A stretch of DNA of 64,000 bases, from NCBI GenBank assembly GCA_012033335.1, contig JAAURB010000005.1:1-64000 (forward strand), read 5' to 3'. The notes under the pieces are model-generated. The model saw nothing but the letters and a program-made list of their open reading frames with translations, was not told where the DNA came from and made no database searches. The translations under genes and the position numbers were made by a program. Shown one piece after another: positions 37,978-45,991 of the stretch. The stretch comes from Oscillatoriales cyanobacterium RM2_1_1. GTDB lineage: Bacteria; Cyanobacteriota; Cyanobacteriia; Cyanobacteriales; Microcoleaceae. Numbering within the stretch: the stretch's first letter is position 1; the number at the start of each line of letters is the position of its first letter.

Positions 37978-38354
37978 ATGCCCTTATCCTGTCACAGCGC
38001 CTTCGTCACTATAGCAGACCCAGAAATTGCACCCCTAGTTGAGTTTTATCGCCAGATTCTCGGCTTTCCCCCTCAAATTTACCAGAAACAGGTCTATGCT
38101 GAGTTTCAACTGGGGGGTTTCCGCTTGGGAATTTTTAAACCAAAACAAACCCACGAACCCGAATTTGCTAATCGGGCCAGAACGGGCCTCAGTCTGTGTC
38201 TGGAGGTGGAAAATCTAGATCGGGCGATCGCCCATCTGAATCAACTGGGCTATCCTCCCCGGGGGAAATGATCACTCCATCCCACGGTCGAGAAATTTAT
38301 GGCTGCGATCCCCAAGGCAATCGTTTGATCCTGCACGAAGCGTCTCACCCTTGA
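37978..38354 (+). CDS. VOC/glyoxalase-like protein, apparent frameshift
   Basis: Vicinal-oxygen-chelate fold protein of about 125 residues. The N-terminal half (ADPEIAPLVEFYRQILGF, LGGFRLGIFKPKQ, TGLSLCLEVENLDRAIAHL) is in one frame to 38271. The C-terminal half (GEMITPSHGREIYGCDPQGN then RLILHEASHP) is in another and ends at 38354. One missing C or G in the CCCCGGGGG run at 38257-38265 explains the break. The reaction is not predictable from the fold. A 13-14-bp tandem duplication (TCTGAATCTAA) lies immediately upstream and reaches the start codon. Confidence 0.82.
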
Positions 38355-38382
38355 TATCTCACCCTTAATTCAGACCAGGAAT

Positions 38383-38706
38383 TCAAATCTGATTGAAAAC
38401 CAGATCAGCCAGGGTACATAAACTCATTAAAAGTAGCAATATTGCAACCGCCTGAGTCGCTTGAAATTGGGGAGGCGGAAACATCGCTTCTCTGACTAGC
38501 ATTGCCATAGAAGACCCTGCTGCATAGCTCAAACATAGCACCAGGAATGTCCAGGATCCTGTTGCACTCCAGAATAGCAACAGAATAATCGCCAGCAGCA
38601 ACATGACCACTTCCACGAACTGAGGCGGATAATGCCGCATCAAATACACCAGATTTTGCCACCAAGATCGCAATCCCATAATCAATGGATTCAAGTCTTT
38701 GCACAC
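38383..38706 (-). CDS. Conserved small membrane protein (unknown)
   Basis: A 107-residue protein with three clear membrane segments: VEVVMLLLAIILLLFW, TFLVLCLSYAAGSSMAML and AVAILLLLMSLCTLADLVF. I recognise no family with assigned function. It overlaps the 3' end of the Coq4-like gene by 16 nt on the same strand, so the two are probably translated together. This suggests a membrane partner for the Coq4-like protein, which is inference. The ATG at codon 10 (MGLRSWW) could be the true start. Confidence 0.75.
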   Translation of the reverse strand: MCKDLNPLIMGLRSWWQNLVYLMRHYPPQFVEVVMLLLAIILLLFWSATGSWTFLVLCLSYAAGSSMAMLVREAMFPPPQFQATQAVAILLLLMSLCTLADLVFNQI

Positions 38707-39506
38707 ACTATAACGTTATCCTGATCAGAGAATGGGTATTCCCACTGTTGAATCGGCTGAAGATGTAGAGCGGTTTGCCACTGTACCAGGGTTTGATCCC
38801 AGCCTTCTTCCCGCTTTTGCGACAAAAGTGGCTTGGCGGTTTTGCCCATTTGCCATCCCAGGGCGATCGCCTCTAACAATTGAGGCAACTCTTGCGGTGT
38901 CAGCAGAGTTGTCGAGATCAAGCTATTGGCGATTAACATCGTTGCCAGAGGATAGGGAAACTGGGAGAGATGAAATGCCTGTAAGCCAATTTCACCCATG
39001 ACCGAGGTATCAAATCCAGTCACAATATGCCAGATGTCATGGGTCTGGCTGAGTCGTAACTCCACATACTGGGCATCCGATTCCGCCCCCATACCGGCAT
39101 GAAGGTTTGGGTCAAGTCCTGTTGTTTCCAGAGTTGAGGCATAGCTATAGCCCAGAGTATTTTGAGGGTAAGCCAATAACTGATCCAGGTCATAGGCAGA
39201 GGGAATATAGCGGTCATGAATCAAGGCAGCACAGCCAGGATGGCATTTTAAGTCTTCAGCCGCCAGATCGTAGGAAGGGGTTTCCATCAGGGCATCAGCC
39301 ATTTCTCCAACGGTTTCCAGGCTGGTTTCACCAAACCCAACGCTATCCTGAACCAGCTGATGATACTGAGGCGATCGCCTTTGTCTTGGTGAAAGCAATT
39401 GGAGCGCTGTTGTGGCTATCTCTGAGCCAAGAACCTGATCGGCGGCAGCACTTAGTCGTTGAAACCAAACGATTGACCTTGCACTACCTGCAAAGCTATT
39501 TCCCAT
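38691..39506 (-). CDS. Coq4-like protein
   Basis: Member of the Coq4 family, known in eukaryotes as a scaffold and enzyme of ubiquinone biosynthesis. The metal motif H-D-x-x-H-x11-E is complete in HDIWHIVTGFDTSVMGE. The flanks (CHPGCAALIHDRYIP, LGYSYASTLETTGLDPN, LGWQMGKTAKPLL) fit the family. At 271 residues it is slightly longer than typical. Cyanobacteria make plastoquinone rather than ubiquinone, so the role here is open. It overlaps the following small membrane protein gene. Confidence 0.87.
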   Translation of the reverse strand: MGNSFAGSARSIVWFQRLSAAADQVLGSEIATTALQLLSPRQRRSPQYHQLVQDSVGFGETSLETVGEMADALMETPSYDLAAEDLKCHPGCAALIHDRYIPSAYDLDQLLAYPQNTLGYSYASTLETTGLDPNLHAGMGAESDAQYVELRLSQTHDIWHIVTGFDTSVMGEIGLQAFHLSQFPYPLATMLIANSLISTTLLTPQELPQLLEAIALGWQMGKTAKPLLSQKREEGWDQTLVQWQTALHLQPIQQWEYPFSDQDNVIVCAKT

Positions 39507-39549
39507 CGACTGAAAATATTCCTTGATCTGGTGTTAGAGTTCAGATCAA

Positions 39550-40029
39550 TTAACCATCCATCAGGAAGGCATAAACCAATCCCAAGAGCTTTAATTCAAT
39601 CGCGGGTAATGTGCGCGCTTCAGTGATTGGGATTAACTTCGCCTCAATCCTAGCCATTTGCCCATGGGGGGCATCGGTTTGAGCCAACTGAGCAAGGTAG
39701 ATGTCTGTAGTGCCTGTAGCATCTGACACTACAGCTTGAAAGTCCTTCTCCTGCCTCAAATCGCCATCAGTCAACTGCAAGCGCTCTTCAATCTCTGGGA
39801 TTAGAGAGTTTGGTATGGGGGTTAATGCCAATGGCTCATCCTCAACACGGCTTGCCGTCACCGTCCCATCGGCAGGTAAACCGTCAAAAAGACAAGTTGT
39901 GCCCTGCCAACGACAGAATAAAATGCGGGCACTGGTGGGCTGTTTATGGTAGAGAATTAAGCGAGTATTGTGCATCAGGGGTGACAGTGGATTGACAGTG
40001 TATTCAAATCCCTCCTCAGACTCCGGCAA
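39550..40029 (-). CDS. Unknown protein, downstream partner of an overlapping pair
   Basis: A 159-residue soluble protein that I do not recognise. The sequence (NTRLILYHKQPTSARILFCR, LQLTDGDLRQEKDFQAVVSD, MARIEAKLIPITEARTLPAI) suggests a mixed alpha/beta domain and no membrane segment. It overlaps the upstream gene by 14 nt, so the pair is almost certainly co-translated. Its ending AIELKLLGLVYAFLMDG is hydrophobic. No function can be proposed. Confidence 0.7.
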   Translation of the reverse strand: MPESEEGFEYTVNPLSPLMHNTRLILYHKQPTSARILFCRWQGTTCLFDGLPADGTVTASRVEDEPLALTPIPNSLIPEIEERLQLTDGDLRQEKDFQAVVSDATGTTDIYLAQLAQTDAPHGQMARIEAKLIPITEARTLPAIELKLLGLVYAFLMDG

Positions 40030-40663
40030 ATCCTCTTGCGGCTAGATAAACTTCTTTCCAGGATGGAGGTCTGTAGTCTGGATTGAGCGCCTGATCAACA
40101 TATTGAACCAGGCTGGGCAGTTCATCAATGGTAATTTCCTGGGTAATGAACATTCTCAGTTTTTGCTCCCAATCAGTCGGGTAATCCCTGATTACAGCAT
40201 GTTTGAGAATAATTGGCTGGTACTGGGCTTCCTTGGGGTCTACAATATCGACAATCAGATCAAGGCTAAGAACAGCCAGGGGGCGAACAAAAATTCCAGT
40301 GGCGGCGATCGCAAACTCTCCATCGAGTTCCTGTTGTTTGAGCACGACTACAAAATGTCCTCTCCGAGGCAAGTCATAGGGAATCTGGCTTTTGTCCTGA
40401 ATGAGTTTCACCTCAATGTTATAGCCCTGGGTTAGTCCGGCTTCTAACGTCATTTCTTCATATTGCTGGTCAGGATGAGGCACATAGAGGGTAAACCAGT
40501 AAGACTCTGACCAGAGATCAGTGATGGGCTCGTTCGTTTCCTCTTTCCAGGCATTGTAAAGCCGGCGTACCTCTTGACCCACATGGCTTTCCTGATTACA
40601 AAGGTGAATCAGAGCAATACTGAGTACACCCCGATCAAATTGAGTTGCGCCTAACGTTTCCAT
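40016..40663 (-). CDS. Unknown protein, upstream partner of an overlapping pair
   Basis: A 215-residue soluble protein without a family I recognise. Notable parts are LIHLCNQESHVGQEVRRLYN, SESYWFTLYVPHPDQQYEEM and RGHFVVVLKQQELDGEFAIA. The stop overlaps the start region of the next gene by 14 nt. No signal peptide or membrane segment is visible. About 800 bp of non-coding DNA precedes it, so its promoter is probably close to 40700. Confidence 0.72.
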   Translation of the reverse strand: METLGATQFDRGVLSIALIHLCNQESHVGQEVRRLYNAWKEETNEPITDLWSESYWFTLYVPHPDQQYEEMTLEAGLTQGYNIEVKLIQDKSQIPYDLPRRGHFVVVLKQQELDGEFAIAATGIFVRPLAVLSLDLIVDIVDPKEAQYQPIILKHAVIRDYPTDWEQKLRMFITQEITIDELPSLVQYVDQALNPDYRPPSWKEVYLAARGFAGV

Positions 40664-41459
40664 GGTTACTCTTGCTCCTCTTCTGTGTCACAGTCAGGGA
40701 TGTCTTCCCCGGTAGCGTTTTAGGGGATGAATAAATCAAACAGCATCGTTTTCTAATTCCCTGGAAACAGGTTATTGACTATCGCTACTCACTCTATTAA
40801 CTAAAAATTAATCAAATCAATCAGTATTCATCAATACCAACAGCACTTGAAATTGATATTCAGACTGAGTCAGCCATTGAGTCAAGAATATTTCCCACAA
40901 CTTATAACTTTTTGCTTTTCAGTAGTTTTTGCGATCAAGTGGCTTAGAGATTAATTTGAAGCAGAGTTGGGGTTGGCTGAATGTAGTAAAGGATGCAGCT
41001 TAAAGGTTGACTATCAGATTAGAAAACTGGACTAAAAGCTTTCTGCTCAAAGCTTCTGGTACGATTTATGATGAACATCATCCAGGATTATCATAGGAAT
41101 TTGGTTTGAGTTGTAAGGGTGAAATAGTCCTTTTGTTCTTACAGATCGGCAGTCCGAGCAACAGACATCTCACAAATCATTCCTGATTATTAAGTAGGTG
41201 GTTGTAATCAATTGTTAAATTGCGTCAAGCTACTTACGTCCGTACTTAAACAGCAGTAATTAAACATCAGTAGTTGAGTACAATGAATGATACAAGATCA
41301 GGTGAACTGATGCTGTTTTAGCCCACAAAAAATCCCCACAAAAAATTAGGGTCTGACTCCACCCCAATCCAGAGTATCTAAGGTTTGGGTGTGGCCAAAC
41401 CAGAGGAAATCAGCCATCGCCCAATTCCCTCGAGTCATCAAAAGCAACTTCAAAAAAGT
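40664..41459. other. Long non-coding region between unknown gene pair and reductase gene
   Basis: No gene or RNA gene recognised. It contains the 46-bp minimal family-A repeat at 41191 and, next to it, a motif (ACATCTCACAAATCATTCCT near 41164) similar to one near 23762. Confidence 0.5.
41191..41236. repeat. Family-A repeat, copy 5, internally deleted
   Basis: Both termini are intact (TAAGTAGGTGGTTGTAATCA and GCGTCAAGCTACTTA), but the whole GC-rich core is missing, leaving 46 bp. This form defines the element ends. Confidence 0.85.
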
Positions 41460-42563
41460 TTACAGAGGAGACAAGCTCTTCATAGCTTTGTTGGCTACGT
41501 CGGCGTAACGTAATTCACCACAGAGAATCTGGCTAAGTAGCCGGGTGGCTGCCGGCACCTTAACCCCGGCCCGATAGCCTACCCCAGGAAATCGGTAGAA
41601 TAACCCGGCCAATCGTCCCGCCCAGACCATATCTGCGCCCCACTCCTGGTGCATCACCTGGGTATACTGTTCTAATGCACCATTGACTCCTGCAAGGGAC
41701 TGATCAATGGCTTCTGCTGCCTTAACGCCACTGAGAATCGCCGGACGAATCCCTTCTCCCGACAGGGGATCTGACAGACTAGCGGCCTCACCAACGATAA
41801 CGGCATTCTGGGTGTGGAGGGGCTTATCCCCATCCCATAATCTCAGAGGATGCTCGTGGATGGGTTGATGGTTAGGAATGCCAGCTTTGTCAGTGTACTT
41901 CGTCAGTTCTTCGAGGAGATTTTTAGGTTCTCCCCCCCGGAAGGTCGCAACACTAAGGGAATAGCCATCCGCCTTAGGAAATCCCCAAATATTGCCATTT
42001 TTCACCATACCAAATTCAAAGGTTGGCATCTGATCATCAAAACTCCCTAACTCCATCACCAAACTCTTGCGAGGCTTGGATTGCTTGAGCTTGAGCCATT
42101 GAGCCGTTGGCCCCTGGGCTCCATCAGCCCCAATCAAGTATCGACCCATCACAGCCCCAGTTGGAGTATTCACCTGCCAGCTATCTCCCTGGAAGTTGAT
42201 CCCAGTCACCTCAGTCTGATCCCGCAATTCTGCTCCTTGCCCCTGGGCTTGTTGCATGAGAAACTGATCGAAAACATCCCGTCTGACCATCCACATCGGC
42301 TTGGCAATATTGGTCTCGACGGGATCCGTCAGTTTCCAGGTGTAGCGGATCTGTTCAACGGTGGTAGAAATTGCTGGAGTAAAATCAAAGTCAAACCACT
42401 GGGCGATCGCTGGAGAAACCCCTCCCCCACAAGGCTTTATCCGAGGCCAGGAGGATCTTTCGAGTACCAGAACCGAGCGTCCCCGCTTCGCCAAATGATA
42501 AGCAGCCGCACCTCCGGCAGGGCCAGCTCCAATAATAATGCAATCAAACATAGGGGTATGCAT
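41460..42563 (-). CDS. Geranylgeranyl-reductase-family FAD-dependent oxidoreductase
   Basis: Flavoprotein of the geranylgeranyl reductase/lycopene cyclase-like superfamily. The N-terminus has the dinucleotide motif CIIIGAGPAGGAAAYHLAKR and the family marker RIKPCGGGVSP. The second FAD region is IVGEAASLSDPLSGEGIRPA. At 367 residues it is shorter than chlorophyll-pathway ChlP (about 405), so it may act on another prenyl lipid or quinone. A 13-bp tandem repeat (AGTTCTAATG twice) starts at its start codon. ATGs at 42563 and 42551 are both possible starts. It is monocistronic as far as can be seen. Confidence 0.85.
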   Translation of the reverse strand: MHTPMFDCIIIGAGPAGGAAAYHLAKRGRSVLVLERSSWPRIKPCGGGVSPAIAQWFDFDFTPAISTTVEQIRYTWKLTDPVETNIAKPMWMVRRDVFDQFLMQQAQGQGAELRDQTEVTGINFQGDSWQVNTPTGAVMGRYLIGADGAQGPTAQWLKLKQSKPRKSLVMELGSFDDQMPTFEFGMVKNGNIWGFPKADGYSLSVATFRGGEPKNLLEELTKYTDKAGIPNHQPIHEHPLRLWDGDKPLHTQNAVIVGEAASLSDPLSGEGIRPAILSGVKAAEAIDQSLAGVNGALEQYTQVMHQEWGADMVWAGRLAGLFYRFPGVGYRAGVKVPAATRLLSQILCGELRYADVANKAMKSLSPL

Positions 42564-42838
42564 TCAGTTCTAATGTTTAGTTCTAATGTGTTTTCAAGGA
42601 TCAACAGGACGCGAGCTAGAGACCTGCAACCTCAGAGGGTATTTGGTCGGAGGGTGGTTGAAAAGTCGGATTGGTGATCCGATGGACGGGGCAGCGCCGC
42701 TTAGACCACTATATTCCTATGGTTAAGTTCAATGGTGGTTCAGTTGGCTGGGGCTGCCTGACAACTTTTTCACTTTCCTCAACCTATTCTAGCCTCTGAT
42801 CTAGCCCCCTGCCCCCTTGTCAATGTCTGGGAAATGGA

Positions 42839-43387
42839 TTAAACCGTCAGGATATCTTTCTCTTTTTCTGCCAGGATTTCATCAATCCTGGCAATGTATT
42901 TGTCCGTCAGCTTTTGAATTTGATCCTGCAAATCCCTGGCTTCATCTTCAGACACTTCTTTGCTTTTTTCCTGCTTGCGTACCGCATCGACTGCGTCCCG
43001 ACGTACATTACGAACGGCCACTTTGCCTTCCTCGGCATATTTACTGGCCACTTTAACCAGTTCTTTCCGGCGATCGCTGGTCAGAGGGGGAATATTCAGA
43101 CGAATCACAGAACCATCATTACTGGGGGTCAGCCCAATATCTGACATGGAAATCGATTTTTCAACTAGACTTAGACTTCCCCGGTCAAAGGGTTGGATCG
43201 TAATCGTTGAAGCGTCGGGGGTGTTGATACTGGCCAGGGATTTGAGAGGAGTTGGAGTGCCATAATACTCCACCATAATCCGATCCAATAACGAGGTACT
43301 GGCCCGTCCGGTTCGAATCGTATTAAAAGACCATTGAGTAGACTCAATTGCCTTTTGCATTGAGGATTCAATTTCAGCTAACTTCAC
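42839..43387 (-). CDS. frr: Ribosome recycling factor
   Basis: Splits post-termination ribosomes together with EF-G. The 182-residue sequence is typical: [60 protein letters not shown] and [20 protein letters not shown]. The start is GTG at 43387, with AGGAGG 5 nt upstream and inside the 3' end of pyrH. The 14-nt overlap with pyrH indicates translational coupling, and pyrH-frr adjacency is widely conserved. Confidence 0.97.
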   Translation of the reverse strand: MKLAEIESSMQKAIESTQWSFNTIRTGRASTSLLDRIMVEYYGTPTPLKSLASINTPDASTITIQPFDRGSLSLVEKSISMSDIGLTPSNDGSVIRLNIPPLTSDRRKELVKVASKYAEEGKVAVRNVRRDAVDAVRKQEKSKEVSEDEARDLQDQIQKLTDKYIARIDEILAEKEKDILTV

Positions 43388-44102
43388 ACAAACCTCCTAC
43401 AAATGTTCCAACATGTTCTCCGCCGACGGCGCGGCTGATGTTTCCCCGAACATTCAGATCAAACACGATAATCGGAATGTTATTTTCTTTACAAAGCGCG
43501 ATCGCAGTGCTGTCCATCACCCGCAGATCATGATTGAGCACATGACCATAGGTTAAAGTATTGTAGCGCCGCGCCTGGGGATTGAGTTTGGGATCTGAAT
43601 CGTAAATTCCATCCACTTTGGTTGCTTTAAAAATCACCTCAGCATCAATTTCGGCAGCTCGCAGGGCAGCGGTTGTATCCGTGGTAAAAAAGGGATTTCC
43701 TGAACCTGCGCCAAAAATCACAACCCGGTTCAGTTCCAGATGGCGAATCGCCTTACGACGAATATAGGGTTCAGCAATCTCCTGCATGGCGATCGCCGTT
43801 TGGACTCGGGTGGGAACATTGATTTGCTCCAGACAATCCTGCAATGTAATCGCATTCATCACCGTAGCGATCATTCCCACATAATCCGCTGTCGCCCGAT
43901 CCATTCCCGCCGATGCCGCCTTCATCCCACGAAAAATATTGCCTCCCCCCACCACAATCGCCACCTGAACACCCTGGGCGACAACTTCTCCAATTTCCTG
44001 AGCAATTTCTTGAACAACACCGGGATCAATTCCATAGCCCAAATCACCCATGAGGGCTTCCCCACTGAGCTTGAGCAAAACTCGCTTATAGGCTTGACCC
44101 AT
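43374..44102 (-). CDS. pyrH: Uridylate kinase
   Basis: Phosphorylates UMP to UDP in pyrimidine nucleotide synthesis. Motifs are [40 protein letters not shown] and [20 protein letters not shown]. The frame extends to 44150, but the ATG at 44102 ([14 protein letters not shown]) matches relatives and has GGGGGTGA upstream, so it is preferred; the product has 242 residues. It is the first gene of the pyrH-frr pair. Confidence 0.96.
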   Translation of the reverse strand: MGQAYKRVLLKLSGEALMGDLGYGIDPGVVQEIAQEIGEVVAQGVQVAIVVGGGNIFRGMKAASAGMDRATADYVGMIATVMNAITLQDCLEQINVPTRVQTAIAMQEIAEPYIRRKAIRHLELNRVVIFGAGSGNPFFTTDTTAALRAAEIDAEVIFKATKVDGIYDSDPKLNPQARRYNTLTYGHVLNHDLRVMDSTAIALCKENNIPIIVFDLNVRGNISRAVGGEHVGTFVGGLCEVS

Positions 44103-44330
44103 ATTCACCCCCGCACTGCCACTGACCCAAACCGTTGAGCTTGACTCCAAACCGTTCCTGAAGCATCAAAAATCTATCCTCAGGAGGCAGGGGTACTCGA
44201 ACCAAAACTGGGGTAATCATAGTGTTAAACGTGCTGTAAGTAATGAGAAGAGTTCAAGCAATCTCCCAACTTAAGATACCAAAAACCCTGGAATCTGAAT
44301 GAACAAATTTTGCTGGATTTCTGGATTGAA

Positions 44331-44873
44331 TTAACGTCGCCAGCAAATCGGATCCCCTACGGGAATAGTTGTAACAGGATCAATGGATTGATTCTGAAGT
44401 AACTGCGTAATGGCCAATCTCAAATAGGGTGTACTTACAGATTCAGGAGTTTCAGGACTATCATCGATTTGCCCTCGATAGCGGAGAACTCCTTGATGGT
44501 CGAGAAGAAAGGCTTCAGGTAACAGCTCAGCCCCAAAGCTAGCGGCCACATCCTGGGTAACATCTCGAACATAGGGAAAATTTAAACCGTGGCTAGCTGC
44601 AAAGATTTTCATCTCCTCAAAATTGTCTTCAGGAGATTGGGCAATGTCATTGGGATTGATGCCTACGAGGATTACACCCTGCCCTTGATAATCTTGCTGA
44701 ATTTGTTTGAGCCGGTCAATATAGAGCTGTACATGGGCCGACTGATTGGATAGAAAGACTACCCCAACCACCTGAAACTTTTCCAGATAACGGGCAAGAT
44801 GATGTACCCCGCCATCGACCCCAGGAAGCTCAAAGTCAGGAGCATAGCTATTGATTGAAGTTCCCTTCATCAT
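44331..44873 (-). CDS. Thioredoxin-fold redoxin lacking the catalytic cysteines
   Basis: AhpC/TSA-Redoxin fold protein of 180 residues. The N-terminus SYAPDFELPGVDGGVHHLAR and the middle VILVGINPNDIAQSPEDNFE to FGAELLPEAFLLDHQGVLRY are clear family features. Relatives usually carry C-x-x-C-P after the first strand. Here the site reads VVFLSNQSAHVQLY, with serines where both cysteines are expected. The only cysteine is near the C-terminus (GDPICWRR). A thiol peroxidase mechanism is therefore unlikely. A binding, scaffold or regulatory role is possible. There is no signal peptide. Confidence 0.85.
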   Translation of the reverse strand: MMKGTSINSYAPDFELPGVDGGVHHLARYLEKFQVVGVVFLSNQSAHVQLYIDRLKQIQQDYQGQGVILVGINPNDIAQSPEDNFEEMKIFAASHGLNFPYVRDVTQDVAASFGAELLPEAFLLDHQGVLRYRGQIDDSPETPESVSTPYLRLAITQLLQNQSIDPVTTIPVGDPICWRR

Positions 44874-44884
44874 GAGGAATTGTC

Positions 44885-44999
44885 CAGTCAGAACTTTTCA
44901 GTTAGAGTTTGCCAATTGAAGCTTGCCAGTTGGAGCTTTTTAGTCAGAGGTCGATTAGAGCTTACCCATTAAACTTTGCAAACTTTGCCAGCTAGAGCT
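44885..44999. repeat. Degenerate 13-14-bp tandem repeat array, about eight units
   Basis: Consecutive units read CAGTCAGAACTTTT, CAGTTAGAGTTTGC, CAATTGAAGCTTGC, CAGTTGGAGCTTTT and further decayed units ending CAGCTAGAGCTGAC. The array fills nearly the entire 130-bp gap between the redoxin start and the retropepsin-like gene stop. Confidence 0.8.
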
Positions 45000-45003
45000 G
45001 ACA

Positions 45004-45677
45004 TTAACTTGCAGACCGCTCACGAAATTCAATCACATCCTGTTTGATTGTGACATCATACCGACCAAAAAAGTCCTGGCCTAGTAAGCCAATGTCTAAG
45101 GCCGGGGCGATCGCCACAGGAATATTCGAGGCTACTGCTCCATCAATACTGACAGAACGAACCAGACCAATGTCTAACTCAACTCCTTTCTGACTGGGGG
45201 TGTCTGCTTTAGTACGGCCAGTGGGCAAGACCCCGAGGAGCTCTGCCATCACAGGGGTAATCACGGTATTACTAGCCCCCGTATCCACCAGCATTTCATA
45301 GGATTGATTCCCATTGAAAAGGACTTGAATCACTGGAATTCCCCCGGAACGCCGGACGATTTTAGCCTCATAGACCCCGGTAGAATTGGCGGGTGTACCT
45401 TCGACTCCAGCACTGGTAGGAACTTCCAGAATAGGAACCTGGCAAATCTCACCATTGTTGAGGTCAACAAATTCCCCCGAGGCCGTTTCAAAAAAGCATC
45501 CCGGACGCTCCTGGGCGATCGCCCTTCAATTTGACCGAGAATAATAGCGGCTAAACCAGCCCACACCATGAATAATCCCAAGGGCCGAACCCATAACTGA
45601 AGTGAAGATCGACTGAAAACCGTTGGGATCAGCATCGGATGATCTTTTTGCAAAAAGTTTGAAGATGGATTAATCAT
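45004..45677 (-). CDS. Membrane-anchored retropepsin-like aspartic protease, apparent frameshift
   Basis: The N-terminus has one membrane anchor (LGLFMVWAGLAAIILGQIEG). The C-terminal part is a retropepsin-like domain with the catalytic DTGAS in YEMLVDTGASNTVITPVMAE, a flap-like region and the terminal LDIGLLGQDFFGRYDVTI. The two parts lie in different frames. Adding one G at the HIP1 site near 45522-45524 gives EGAIAQERPGCFFETASGEF and joins them through PTSAGVEGTPANSTGVYEAK to the protease. The whole is about 224 residues. A single DTG motif implies homodimeric action. Substrate unknown. Confidence 0.85.
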
Positions 45678-45991
45678 AAAAGTTTTGTTTATAAAACTAT
45701 CACCTACAGCAACCCTGTCTCATTCGTGAAAAAGATTAGAGAGGGGTTTAGGGACGAAGTCCCCAGGAAGGGGGCATTGCCCCTTTAACCCCCCTTTTCA
45801 CCAATAATTTGTGATTGCTATATCTATCTTTCGACCGGAATCAGCAATGATTTAGATGATTACGCCTTATTTTACCAAGGGAAAATTCTACTGTCACTAA
45901 ACCCTGAAATTTGTCGAGGTTTATTCACTCAAGGACTGGTCACAATCCAGAAAGTTTGGAATAATCAAATTCAACTTATGGTGGCAAAGTC
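45678..45991. other. Divergent spacer upstream of carA
   Basis: Contains a family-B repeat (45738-45815) and, at its end, a 14-bp tandem duplication (ATGGTGGCAAAGTC, ATGGTGACAAAGTC at 45978-46005) that copies the carA start codon. No gene is visible. Confidence 0.6.
45738..45815. repeat. Family-B GC-rich palindromic repeat
   Basis: GAGAGGGGTTTAGGGACG, then AGTCCCCAGGAAGGGGGCAT and TTGCCCCTTTAACCCCCC. It can fold on itself and resembles the shorter element at about 964-1013. Confidence 0.6.

Noticed and set aside
40664-41459. Search for tRNA or other RNA genes in the long spacers
   Set aside because: No T-loop-like sequence with a matching acceptor stem was seen here or in the other long spacers; absence by eye is not proof.
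29553-42710. Similarity between GTTGAGAAGTCGGATTTGTGA (29558 region) and GTTGAAAAGTCGGATTGGTGA (42658 region)
   Set aside because: Only about 20 bp match well and the flanks align poorly, so I do not call a repeat family on two weak copies.
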